Below are positions 29,603-37,091 of a DNA stretch of 64,000 nt, in pieces (positions within the stretch are counted from its first letter, which is position 1; the number at the start of each line of letters is the position of its first letter). The stretch is from DASUPK01 sp963843085 (GTDB taxonomy: Bacteria; Actinomycetota; Thermoleophilia; Solirubrobacterales; 70-9): positions 248,001 to 312,000 of the forward strand of contig CAWJJG010000011.1 of the NCBI GenBank assembly GCA_963843085.1, read 5' to 3'. Made by a program: the position numbers and the translations under genes. The notes beneath the pieces were generated by a model, which worked only from the letters and a program-made list of their open reading frames with translations, was not told where the DNA came from and did not search any database.

Positions 29603-29680
29603 GTCCCTACAACACCTCCGGCGCTCCGGGGGAGCGGTGCAAAGGGATTCAGGCGGCCGCCTCGAGCGGCTAAACAGGGA

Positions 29681-31069
29681 CTAGTCGGACCCTGGGGTCC
29701 AGAGCTCGCCCTTCTCCTCCTGCTCCTTCTCCGGCGTCCAGATCTCCTCACGGACCTTCGCCTGCTCCAGCGGGATCGGGTTCGCCTCCTCGGCGATCAG
29801 CTCCAGGGCGCGGCGCATGCGGAGGTCCTCCTTGAGGAGCTCCTCTCGACCTGAGTCGCGGATCTTCTGCAGCGCCACGTCGGGCTCGTCGTGGTGGTGG
29901 TCCTCGTGGCCCGGCGGGATCTGGAGGGCCTCGAGCATGTCCTCCTCGGTGATCTCCACACCCTCGGCCTTCGCGACGGCCTCGAGGACGGCCTCGCGCT
30001 TCAGCGCCTGCTCCGCCTCCGGACGGGCCTGCTGGATCATCTCGTCGCGGGTCTTCCCCTGGACCTGCAGGTAGCTCTCGGGCTCCATCCCCTGTTGCTG
30101 GAGCCGGCGCTCGACGCGGCGCCACATCTCCGCCGCCCTGGCCTCGACGACGGGATCGGGAAGCTCGACCTTCGCGTTGGCGACGGCCGCGTCGAGCGCG
30201 GCCTCGCGGAAGCGCTCGCCGATCTGGTTCTCGAGGATCTGCTCGATCTGCCCGGAGATGTGATCGCGCAGCTCGGCGAGTGTCTCGAACTCGGAGGCCT
30301 CCGCGGCGAAGTCGTCATCAAGCTCCGGGAGCTCCTTCTCGCGAACCTCCGCGACCTGCACGCCGAACTCGGCGGTCTTGCCGGCGACCTCCTCGGCGGG
30401 ATAGTCGTCGGGGAACGGCACGGTCGCCGTTCGCTCGTCGCCGGGCTTCGCCCCGACGAGAGCCTGCTCCAGCTCGGGCAGGACGCGGCCCTCCCCGAGC
30501 TCGAGCAGGTAGTCCTTGGCTGTGCCGCCCTCGAAGGGCTCTCCGTCGATCTTGCCCTCGTAGTCGATCAGGACGACGTCCCCTTCCTTCGCCTCCCGGT
30601 CGACCGGGTTGAGCCGGGCGAAGCCCTCCTGCAGGCGCTTCAGCTCTCCATCGACGGCCTCCCGCGGCACCTCAGGCTCTTCGCGGCCGACCTCCAAGCC
30701 CTTGTAATCGCCCAGCTCGGCGCCGGGCCGAACGGCGACCTCGATCGAGAACTTGAGCGGCTTACCCTCGTCCGGAAGGTCGGAGAGATCGAGCTGTGGA
30801 TCGCCTACGGGGTTGATGCCAGAGGCGAGCATGGCGCGCTCGTACCAGTCGCCCAGAGAGGACTCGAGAGCCTGGGTCAGCACGGTCTCGCGGCCGAGGC
30901 GCTGGACCACCATCTCCGGCGGCACCTTGCCCTTGCGGAAGCCGGGCATCTTCATTTCCTCGCCGAGCTGCGCCGCGGTCCTCTTGATGCTGCTCTCGAC
31001 GTCCTTCGGGTCGACGTCGACGTCGACGCGGACGCGCGAGTCGGGAAGCTCCTCTACGGTCGTCTCCAT
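29681..31069 (-). CDS. tig: Trigger factor
   Basis: Ribosome-bound chaperone and peptidyl-prolyl isomerase, 462 residues. The ribosome-docking signature is seen in the N-terminal domain (MPGFRKGKVPPEMVVQRLG). The FKBP-like PPIase domain follows (GDVVLIDYEGKIDGEPFEGG), then the helical C-terminal arms. The ATG at 31069 (METTVEELPDSRVRVDVDV) matches homologues; the eight-residue upstream extension is not supported. The C-terminus ends in an acidic Glu/Trp-Thr-Pro tail. It is the first gene of a dispersed tig-clpP-clpX set. Confidence 0.96.
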   Translation of the reverse strand: METTVEELPDSRVRVDVDVDPKDVESSIKRTAAQLGEEMKMPGFRKGKVPPEMVVQRLGRETVLTQALESSLGDWYERAMLASGINPVGDPQLDLSDLPDEGKPLKFSIEVAVRPGAELGDYKGLEVGREEPEVPREAVDGELKRLQEGFARLNPVDREAKEGDVVLIDYEGKIDGEPFEGGTAKDYLLELGEGRVLPELEQALVGAKPGDERTATVPFPDDYPAEEVAGKTAEFGVQVAEVREKELPELDDDFAAEASEFETLAELRDHISGQIEQILENQIGERFREAALDAAVANAKVELPDPVVEARAAEMWRRVERRLQQQGMEPESYLQVQGKTRDEMIQQARPEAEQALKREAVLEAVAKAEGVEITEEDMLEALQIPPGHEDHHHDEPDVALQKIRDSGREELLKEDLRMRRALELIAEEANPIPLEQAKVREEIWTPEKEQEEKGELWTPGSD

Positions 31070-31244
31070 GGAACCGACCACCTTAGAGACCACGCGGCGC
31101 GAGCGACTCGGAGCGTGGCTCTACACCGGCGCCCCCGGGCGCCTGGCGTCGTTCTCGATCGATCTCGGCCTGTCGCTGGCCGCGCTCGGCCTCTACGGGG
31201 CCAAGCGCGCCTGGGAGAGGGTCAGCTCGAACCCTCGGCCTTGA
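31068..31244 (+). CDS. Small hydrophobic protein (58 aa) divergent from tig
   Basis: Reads MEPTTLETTRRERLGAWLYT and then a hydrophobic segment (LASFSIDLGLSLAALGLYGA) with a basic C-terminus. Its ATG lies in the same CATG as the tig start on the other strand, so the two genes are divergent with no gap between start codons. It overlaps ctaG at the 3' end. The RRERLGAWLYTG pattern resembles small conserved actinobacterial membrane proteins, but this is recalled rather than checked. Confidence 0.4.
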   Translation: MEPTTLETTRRERLGAWLYTGAPGRLASFSIDLGLSLAALGLYGAKRAWERVSSNPRP

Positions 31245-32118
31245 TGCGCTCCTCGAGGCGGGCGCCCTGGCCGGCGGCCGCGGCGCGCGCCGCCCGTGCG
31301 TCGGTGAGCGGGACCCCGCTTGCATCGGCGAGATCCATGAGTCGCTGGCGTTCGGTGTCCTGCTTGGCCCACTCGAGGAAGAGCCAGGAGAGAACCCCGA
31401 GGGTGACGAAGCCGCCCTCCACCATCATGATCACGCCCGCGATGCTCTGGTCAGTGACGGCCGAGATGTGCCACTTCGCCTGGCCGTCCGCGTAGCCCGG
31501 ATAGAAGACGGAGTTGGACCACATGAAGACGTTGCCGAGCACGATTCCGGTGAAGCGCACCCCGATCAGGTAGCCGATCTTCGCCGGGATGCTGAACCAC
31601 TTCGGCTGCGGGAGCGGGCCCACCAGCGGCATCCACATCAGGACGCCGAAGCCGATGAAGCAGGTGTGCTGGAGCGCGTGGAGCCCGCTGTGGTCGGTGG
31701 CCGCCTGGTAAAGGACCGGGACGTGCCACACGTAGAGGTCGATCGCCCACAGCGGAAGCGCGACGAGCGGATGGGCCAGATGCCGCAGCCAGCCGAGCCA
31801 ACGATTGGCGAGCAGCGGCTGGAGGAGTGGCCCGGTCAGACCGAGGACGATCAGCAGCGCCCCCAGATCACCCATCAGGAGGTGCTGGATCATGTGAACG
31901 AAGACCAGCTCGTCGTCGATCCGCCCGAGCGGCGAGATGAACGCCGCCGCGATCAGCCCCAGGCCTGACGCGAAGCAGACGATCCGCCAGGTCGCGACCG
32001 GCCGGCCCTCGCGAGAGAGGGTCAGCATTCGCAGTGAGTAGGCCGTGGCGACCAGAGTCAGCCCGGCGACCTGGAGCGGCTCGAAGACGGGCCCGCCGAC
32101 GTGAGCTAGGGGAAGCAC
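31222..32118 (-). CDS. ctaG: CtaG-type cytochrome c oxidase assembly protein
   Basis: Integral membrane protein of 298 residues with about seven hydrophobic segments. Hallmarks of the caa3/CtaG_Cox family are the His-bearing segments ELVFVHMIQHLLMGDLGAL, WHVPVLYQAA and LHALQHTCFIGFG. It is thought to assist copper insertion into the oxidase. A GTG start at 32118 is used. No oxidase subunit genes are nearby, so it acts on a terminal oxidase encoded elsewhere. The C-terminus is an Ala-rich, charged tail. Confidence 0.9.
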   Translation of the reverse strand: MLPLAHVGGPVFEPLQVAGLTLVATAYSLRMLTLSREGRPVATWRIVCFASGLGLIAAAFISPLGRIDDELVFVHMIQHLLMGDLGALLIVLGLTGPLLQPLLANRWLGWLRHLAHPLVALPLWAIDLYVWHVPVLYQAATDHSGLHALQHTCFIGFGVLMWMPLVGPLPQPKWFSIPAKIGYLIGVRFTGIVLGNVFMWSNSVFYPGYADGQAKWHISAVTDQSIAGVIMMVEGGFVTLGVLSWLFLEWAKQDTERQRLMDLADASGVPLTDARAARAAAAGQGARLEERIKAEGSS

Positions 32119-32137
32119 AGATGCATCGTAGGACGGC

Positions 32138-33118
32138 TTACAACCAGTCGATGCGCCTGAAGTACTGGACCAGCGCGACGGCGACGAGCGCCATGACGGC
32201 GATGCACAGCGGATACCCGAACCGCCAGTGCAGCTCGGGCATATGCTCGAAGTTCATGCCGTAGACCGAGGCGATGAAGGTCGGCACGGCGACGATTCCG
32301 AACAGGGCGGAGATCCGCTTCACCACCTCGTTCTGGTTGACGCTGACCAGCGAGAGGTTCGCCTGCAGGACGCTGGTGAGCAGCTCGCGCTGCGACTGAA
32401 CCTGCTCGTCCACGCGCCGGGCATGATCCGAGACGTCGCGGAAGAAGCTGCGAAGCTCTTCGGGCACGCGCTCGAAGCCGCCCTGCTCCAGCATCTCGAG
32501 GGGGTTGAGCAGCGGCCAGACGGCCCGGTGGAACTCGATCACCTCGCGCTTCAGGTGGTAAATGCGTCTGGTCGGCGCCGGGATGTCGTCGTCGAAGACG
32601 TCCTTCTCGACCTCCTCGATGTCGTCCTCCATCGCATCGACCACCGGGATGTAGTCGTCGACCACCTTGTCGAGTACCGCCCAGATGGCGGATGAGGCCC
32701 CGAGCCTGACCAGGTCGGGGCGGCCCTCTAGCCGCTGGCGGGCCGTGCGCAGTTCGCTGCCTGGACCGTGGCGCACGCTGATCACGTACCCGGGCCCCGC
32801 AAAGAGGTGGATCTCGCCGAAGTGGACCTCCTCCTGATCCTCGTGGTAGTGGGCCGTCTTGAGGACGACGAAGACGTCCTCGCCGTAGTCCTCGATCTTG
32901 GGCCGCTGATGGGCCTGCTGGGCATCCTCGACGGCGAGCTCATGAAGGTCGAAGAGCTTGGAAAGCAGCTTCAGGTCCCCGTCCTCCGGATCGTGGATCC
33001 CGATCCAGACGAACTCCCCGGTGCCAGCGGATCGCCGGAGCTCGGCGGCGCGCTCAGGGGTGAGCGCGTCCTCATGCTGGCGCACGCCGTCCTTGTAGTG
33101 GGCGGAATCGACGATCAC
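32138..33118 (-). CDS. corA: CorA-type magnesium transporter
   Basis: A 326-residue divalent cation channel protein. The N-terminal cytoplasmic alpha/beta domain is followed by a long helical stalk (about 150-260) and two C-terminal membrane helices. The signature YGMNFEHMPEL holds the essential GMN motif between them. A positively charged C-terminus (YFRRIDWL) is typical. The start is GTG 33118. It is 20 bp from ctaG on the same strand, possibly one transcript. Confidence 0.95.
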   Translation of the reverse strand: MIVDSAHYKDGVRQHEDALTPERAAELRRSAGTGEFVWIGIHDPEDGDLKLLSKLFDLHELAVEDAQQAHQRPKIEDYGEDVFVVLKTAHYHEDQEEVHFGEIHLFAGPGYVISVRHGPGSELRTARQRLEGRPDLVRLGASSAIWAVLDKVVDDYIPVVDAMEDDIEEVEKDVFDDDIPAPTRRIYHLKREVIEFHRAVWPLLNPLEMLEQGGFERVPEELRSFFRDVSDHARRVDEQVQSQRELLTSVLQANLSLVSVNQNEVVKRISALFGIVAVPTFIASVYGMNFEHMPELHWRFGYPLCIAVMALVAVALVQYFRRIDWL

Positions 33119-33180
33119 GGTGCGGCTCCGCCTCCCAGTTCAGGCGCGGGCCTCGGCTTCCTCCCGCTGGGCGCGTTCGG

Positions 33181-33486
33181 TCAGGCCAACTCGTCGCCCG
33201 GGATCCAGGCGATGCCCATGTCCACCCGCCTGCCCCGGAACGGAACGCCCTCTGCCCGAAGCAGGGCCCGCTGGCGATCGCCCTTGGCGAGCGAGCCGTC
33301 CGCGCGGACGATCCGCTGCCAGGGAACCGTGGGGTCGTTGCAGGCGGACAGAACGAATCCGGCGAACCGGGGCGCCTCGGGACACAGATCGCCGTAGGCC
33401 GTGACGAAGCCCTCCGGGACCCTCCGGATGCGGTCGAGCACCTCCCTCGCGCGCGGCGAGGTCAGCTCAGCCTGCGTGCGACCCAT
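33181..33486 (-). CDS. Alkyltransferase-like (MGMT family) protein
   Basis: A 101-residue protein of the O6-methylguanine-DNA methyltransferase DNA-binding fold. The helix-turn-helix and Arg finger are recognisable (FVTAYGDLC, LSACNDPTVPWQRIVRADG). In true MGMTs the active site is PCHR; here it reads PWQR, with Trp in place of the acceptor Cys. Such ATL proteins bind alkylated guanine and hand it to nucleotide-excision repair. The gene overlaps the upstream hypothetical gene by 25 bases. Confidence 0.85.
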   Translation of the reverse strand: MGRTQAELTSPRAREVLDRIRRVPEGFVTAYGDLCPEAPRFAGFVLSACNDPTVPWQRIVRADGSLAKGDRQRALLRAEGVPFRGRRVDMGIAWIPGDELA

Positions 33487-33851
33487 ATCCCGGCGAGCGC
33501 GGCCGGAAGGGCGGCGGCCACGCCGCGCAGGCCAGCGGCCCTCTCCCCCGACCGGGCCGCGAGCGCGAACGCCATCGTGTCGCCGGCGTCGGCGGTCGCG
33601 TTTGCGACCGTCGCCCCCCGCAGCCGGTCGCGGTCCTCGAGGGCCGCGAGCGTCACCCCGCCCAGCACGAGGTCCCTGATGCCGGCGACCCGCGCGACGG
33701 CGACGGTGGACGGCGAAACGTCGGAGAAGCCGAGGGCACGGAGGGAGAGCTCCGGAGCGGCGAGCAGCCCGATCCCGATCGCCATCCGGCCCGCCGCCGA
33801 GATCAGTGAGAGGGCGCGGATTTCCGGAGCATCGAGTTCGTCGGCGCTCAC
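33462..33851 (-). CDS. Hypothetical membrane protein
   Basis: A 129-residue protein (GTG start at 33851) with three to four predicted hydrophobic segments (SLISAAGRMAIGIGLLAAPE, VAGIRDLVLGGVTLAAL, VAAALPAALAGIWVARRL). No signature residues are seen. It resembles small DUF4267-type membrane proteins in pattern only. It overlaps the preceding small gene by four bases and the ATL gene downstream, so the three minus-strand genes form a tight operon. Confidence 0.6.
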   Translation of the reverse strand: MSADELDAPEIRALSLISAAGRMAIGIGLLAAPELSLRALGFSDVSPSTVAVARVAGIRDLVLGGVTLAALEDRDRLRGATVANATADAGDTMAFALAARSGERAAGLRGVAAALPAALAGIWVARRLS

Positions 33852-33991
33852 GACCGCTCCACGGAGGCCGACAGACCCGGCGAGGAGGCGAGTGTCTGGA
33901 GGACGACGCAGTAGCGCTCGGTAAGGCGCTCCAGCGACTCGAGCTCCTCGTCGCTGTCGCGGAGCTGATCGCCGGTCATCGGGTCGCCCAT
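33848..33991 (-). CDS. Short ORF with OsmC-like C-terminal helix (47 aa)
   Basis: Starting at ATG 33991 it reads MGDPMTGDQLRDSDEEL and then ESLERLTERYCVVLQTLASS. The RYCVVLQTL segment resembles the last helix and Cys of OsmC-like peroxiredoxins, but the rest of that fold is absent because the opposite-strand kinase gene begins nearby. It may be a remnant of an OsmC-type gene or a small gene of its own. Its stop overlaps the next gene's start (GTGA). Confidence 0.4.
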   Translation of the reverse strand: MGDPMTGDQLRDSDEELESLERLTERYCVVLQTLASSPGLSASVERS

Positions 33992-34047
33992 GCGGGCGAG
34001 ACTAAAGGTCCAGCCACCGGGCGTGGAGCAGCGATACTGGACGGGGG

Positions 34048-35388
34048 ATGTCAGTCGAGGAAACGACCAGAGGCGGCCCACCCGGAGCGCTGCGCGAGGG
34101 CTCGACCTTCGGCGGCTATCGCATCGAGCGAACGCTCGGACACGGCGGCATGGGCATCGTCTACCTGGCCACCGAGCAGCGGCTCGCCCGGCAGGTCGCC
34201 CTCAAGGTGATCCGGTCCGACCTGGCCGGCGACGAGGACTTCCGGGCGCGCTTTCGCTCCGAGTCGCGCACCGCGGCGTCGGTCGAGGACCCGCGGGTCG
34301 TCACGGTCTTCGGAGCCGGGGAGCGCGACGGCCTGCTCTATGTCGCGATGCGCTACGTGCCGGGTCGCGACCTGGGGCGGCTCGTCGAGACGGACGGGCC
34401 GCTCCCTCTTGACGAAGCCGCCCGGCTGATCGCCCGAGTCGCCGACGGACTGGACGCGGTGCACGCCGCCGGCCTGGTCCACCGAGATGTCAAGCCTCAC
34501 AACGTGATCGTGGGCGATGACGGCGATGCACACCTGGCCGACTTCGGACTCGCCAAGGCGATGGGCGCCACCACGGGCCTGACCGCGACCGGGCAGGTGA
34601 TCGGGACGGTCGACTACATGGCCCCGGAGCAGATCGAGGCGCGGCGGGTCGACGCGCGCACCGACGTCTACGCCCTCGGCGGAGTCCTCCTCTGGGCCCT
34701 GACCGGCAAGGTCCCGTACGCGGAGCGGGAGAGCTCGGCGAAGATGTGGGCCCACGTGAACGAGCCGCCGCCGTCGGCGGGCCGCCGCGGGAGCGTCCTC
34801 GATCCGGTGATCCGCCGGGCCATGGCGAAGGACCCCATCGACCGGTTCCCGTCCGCCGGCGACCTCGGTCGCGCCGCGGTCGCCGCGACTCGCGGCGAGG
34901 CCGTCACCGAGCCCGAGCACGTCGTCGGCGCCGGGGAGGCGGCCCCGCTGCCCGAGACGGTTCGACTCTCGCGCGATCCGGCCCTGCCACCGACTGACCC
35001 GCAGCCGCGGCCCGGGCGCGGCCGGCGCAAGGCCGGATTCGTCCTCGCCGTGGTGGCGATCGCCGCCCTCGCCGTCGCGGGAGCGATCGAGGCCCCGAAG
35101 CTCTCGCGCAACCAGGGCACCGCGACGCCCGGCACGGGCACCGGAACCGCGACGCCTAGCGGCGTCACCCTGCCGTCGCTGGTCGGCCAGCCGCTGAGAC
35201 GTCGCCGAACACCGCCTCGACGACCTCGGCGTTCACTACAGCGAGGAGGGCGGCGGCCTCTTCGGAGTGCTCGACCCCTCGAACTGGGACGTCTGCGACA
35301 TGTCCCCGAAGGGTGGCTCGACCGTGGGCTCTGGATCGACGGTTCGCCTGTTCGCCTGCTGAGCAGTTCCGTCGGACCCCGCAGATAG
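34048..35388 (+). CDS. Ser/Thr protein kinase, PASTA-like end out of frame
   Basis: PknB-type kinase. Residues about 22-285 hold the kinase domain with GHGGMGIVYLA, the catalytic loop HRDVKPHNVIV and DFGLAKAMG. A membrane helix follows at about 332-352 (AGFVLAVVAIAALAVAGA). The extracellular part starts VTLPSLVGQPL, a PASTA beginning. After CTG 35194-35196 one extra base (A at 35197) shifts the frame. Skipping it gives DVAEHRLDDLGVHYSEEGG and on to a TGA at 35360-35362, completing a PASTA-like domain. As written the protein ends at 35388 with an Arg-rich nonsense tail. The sensor end is thus lost or the base is an error. Confidence 0.85.
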   Translation: MSVEETTRGGPPGALREGSTFGGYRIERTLGHGGMGIVYLATEQRLARQVALKVIRSDLAGDEDFRARFRSESRTAASVEDPRVVTVFGAGERDGLLYVAMRYVPGRDLGRLVETDGPLPLDEAARLIARVADGLDAVHAAGLVHRDVKPHNVIVGDDGDAHLADFGLAKAMGATTGLTATGQVIGTVDYMAPEQIEARRVDARTDVYALGGVLLWALTGKVPYAERESSAKMWAHVNEPPPSAGRRGSVLDPVIRRAMAKDPIDRFPSAGDLGRAAVAATRGEAVTEPEHVVGAGEAAPLPETVRLSRDPALPPTDPQPRPGRGRRKAGFVLAVVAIAALAVAGAIEAPKLSRNQGTATPGTGTGTATPSGVTLPSLVGQPLRRRRTPPRRPRRSLQRGGRRPLRSARPLELGRLRHVPEGWLDRGLWIDGSPVRLLSSSVGPRR

Positions 35389-35439
35389 GTTCGGCCCGGC
35401 AGCGGCTGGCGCTGTTGTCTCGTCCCGAGAGGTTGGTGC

Positions 35440-35793
35440 TTGAAGCTCGTCATCGCCATCGTGCGGCCCGAGAAGGCCAACGACGTCCTCGAGGCGCTCT
35501 ATCGCGCCGAGGTCAAGGGCGTGTCGATGAGCCGGGTCCAGGGCCATGGCGGCGAGCTCGACCACGTCGAGACCTACCGCGGGACGAGGGTGAAGATGGA
35601 GCTCGCGGAGAAGGTGCGGTTCGAGATCGCTGTCACCGACCCGTTCGTGGACCCGACCATCACCGCGCTCCAGGAGGGCGCGCAGACGGGAGAGGTCGGC
35701 GACGGGAAGATCTTCGTGGTCGAGCTCGAACGGGCGATCCGCATCCGCACCGGCGAGGCGGACAATGCCGCGGTCACTCCGGTGGACGGCTGA
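35440..35793 (+). CDS. P-II family nitrogen regulator lacking Tyr51
   Basis: A 117-residue P-II protein encoded just before amt. It begins MKLVIAIVRPEKANDVLEAL and has the T-loop region VETYRGTRVKMELAEKV and the C-terminal signature GDGKIFVVELERAIRIRTGE. It uses a TTG start preceded by GAGAGG. Tyr46 of the T-loop is kept, but position 51, the uridylylation or adenylylation site in enteric and actinobacterial GlnB/GlnK, is Val. Control by nucleotidylation is therefore unlikely; ATP/2-oxoglutarate binding and blocking of the Amt pore remain possible. Confidence 0.93.
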   Translation: MKLVIAIVRPEKANDVLEALYRAEVKGVSMSRVQGHGGELDHVETYRGTRVKMELAEKVRFEIAVTDPFVDPTITALQEGAQTGEVGDGKIFVVELERAIRIRTGEADNAAVTPVDG

Positions 35794-37091
35794 TGGGCGG
35801 CCTGATCGCGGCGGCCGGGATCGACACGGGCGACACCGCCTGGATGCTGATGGCGACTGCGCTCGTGCTGATGATGACCCCGGCGCTCGGGCTCTTTTAC
35901 GCTGGCCTCGTCCGGTCGAAGAACACGCTCAACACGTTCATGATGTGCATCGCGGCGATCGCAGTCGCCATGGTGACCTGGGCGCTGATCGGCTACTCCC
36001 TCGCGTTCGACGGCACCGGCGACCTGATCGGGGGCCTCAACTACGTCGGCATGCACGACGTCACCTTCGCCCCACTGGAGGGCCAGACGATTCCCCACCT
36101 GGTCTTCTTCGCCTTCCAGGCGACCTTCTGCATCATCACGACGGCGCTGGTCTCTGGAGCCGTGGTGGAGCGGATGCGCTTCGGCGTCTTCCTCGTCTTC
36201 GCGGCGCTCTGGTCGGTGCTCGTCTACGCCGTGCTTGCCCACTGGGCATTCGGCGGCGGCTGGCTCCTCGAGCGGGGGACCCTCGACTTCGCCGGAGGCG
36301 TGCCGGTGGAGATGGCGTCGGGATTCTCCGCGCTCGCCGCGGCGCTCGTCGTCGGTGCACGGAAGGACTACGGCCGCCAGGCCCTCCTCCCCCACAACGC
36401 CGTCTACGTGCTGCTCGGCGCCGGCCTGCTCTGGTTCGGCTGGTTCGGCTTCAACGGCGGCAGCGGCTTCTCGACCGGCCAGAACAGCGTGCTCGCCTTC
36501 ACCAACACGCTGCTCTGTCCCTGCGCCACGCTGGTCGCCTGGTTCATGCTCGACCTGATCCGCGACCGAAAGGTGACGGCGATCGGAGCGGCCACCGCGA
36601 TCATCGTCGGCTGCGTCCTGATCACCCCAGCCGGCGGGTTCATCAGCCCGACCTGGGCGCTCGCCCTTGGCTTCTTCGGCGCCTTTCCCTGCTACTTCCT
36701 GATCCTCTACCGGCCGCGGACCCGAGTCGACGAGACGCTCGATGTGCTGGCGGCCCACGGCGTCGCCGGCTTTACCGGGATCCTCGCCGTTGGCTTCATC
36801 GCCCAGGCGAGCTGGAACGGGATCTCGGACGGGCTCATCTACGGAAACCCCGGCCAGCTGCTCGACCAGGTGCTGGCCGATCTCGCGGGCCCCGCCTATG
36901 CCTTCTGCATGACCTACGTCCTGCTGCGGGCCATCGGCTTCGTCACCTCCCTGCGCGGGGTGGAGCGAGACGAGGCGGTCGGCATGGACCTCGTCCACCA
37001 CGGCGAGGAGGCCTACGCCTCCGGCGAGGGCGCCATCCTGGTGACGCCGGAGGACGGCGGCGAGGCGTCTGTGCCCGTCGCGCAGCCCTAG
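35793..37091 (+). CDS. amt: Ammonium transporter
   Basis: A 432-residue Amt/Mep/Rh channel with eleven predicted membrane segments. Typical segments are FYAGLVRSKNTLNTFMMC (loop with the Phe gate), FAGGVPVEMASGFSALAAAL (family signature DFAGG) and the His-bearing helices. The ATG at 35793 overlaps the P-II stop (TGATG), so the two are translationally coupled. This is the usual glnK-amt pair for ammonium uptake under nitrogen limitation. It converges with the acyl-CoA ligase, overlapping by four bases. Confidence 0.96.
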   Translation: MGGLIAAAGIDTGDTAWMLMATALVLMMTPALGLFYAGLVRSKNTLNTFMMCIAAIAVAMVTWALIGYSLAFDGTGDLIGGLNYVGMHDVTFAPLEGQTIPHLVFFAFQATFCIITTALVSGAVVERMRFGVFLVFAALWSVLVYAVLAHWAFGGGWLLERGTLDFAGGVPVEMASGFSALAAALVVGARKDYGRQALLPHNAVYVLLGAGLLWFGWFGFNGGSGFSTGQNSVLAFTNTLLCPCATLVAWFMLDLIRDRKVTAIGAATAIIVGCVLITPAGGFISPTWALALGFFGAFPCYFLILYRPRTRVDETLDVLAAHGVAGFTGILAVGFIAQASWNGISDGLIYGNPGQLLDQVLADLAGPAYAFCMTYVLLRAIGFVTSLRGVERDEAVGMDLVHHGEEAYASGEGAILVTPEDGGEASVPVAQP

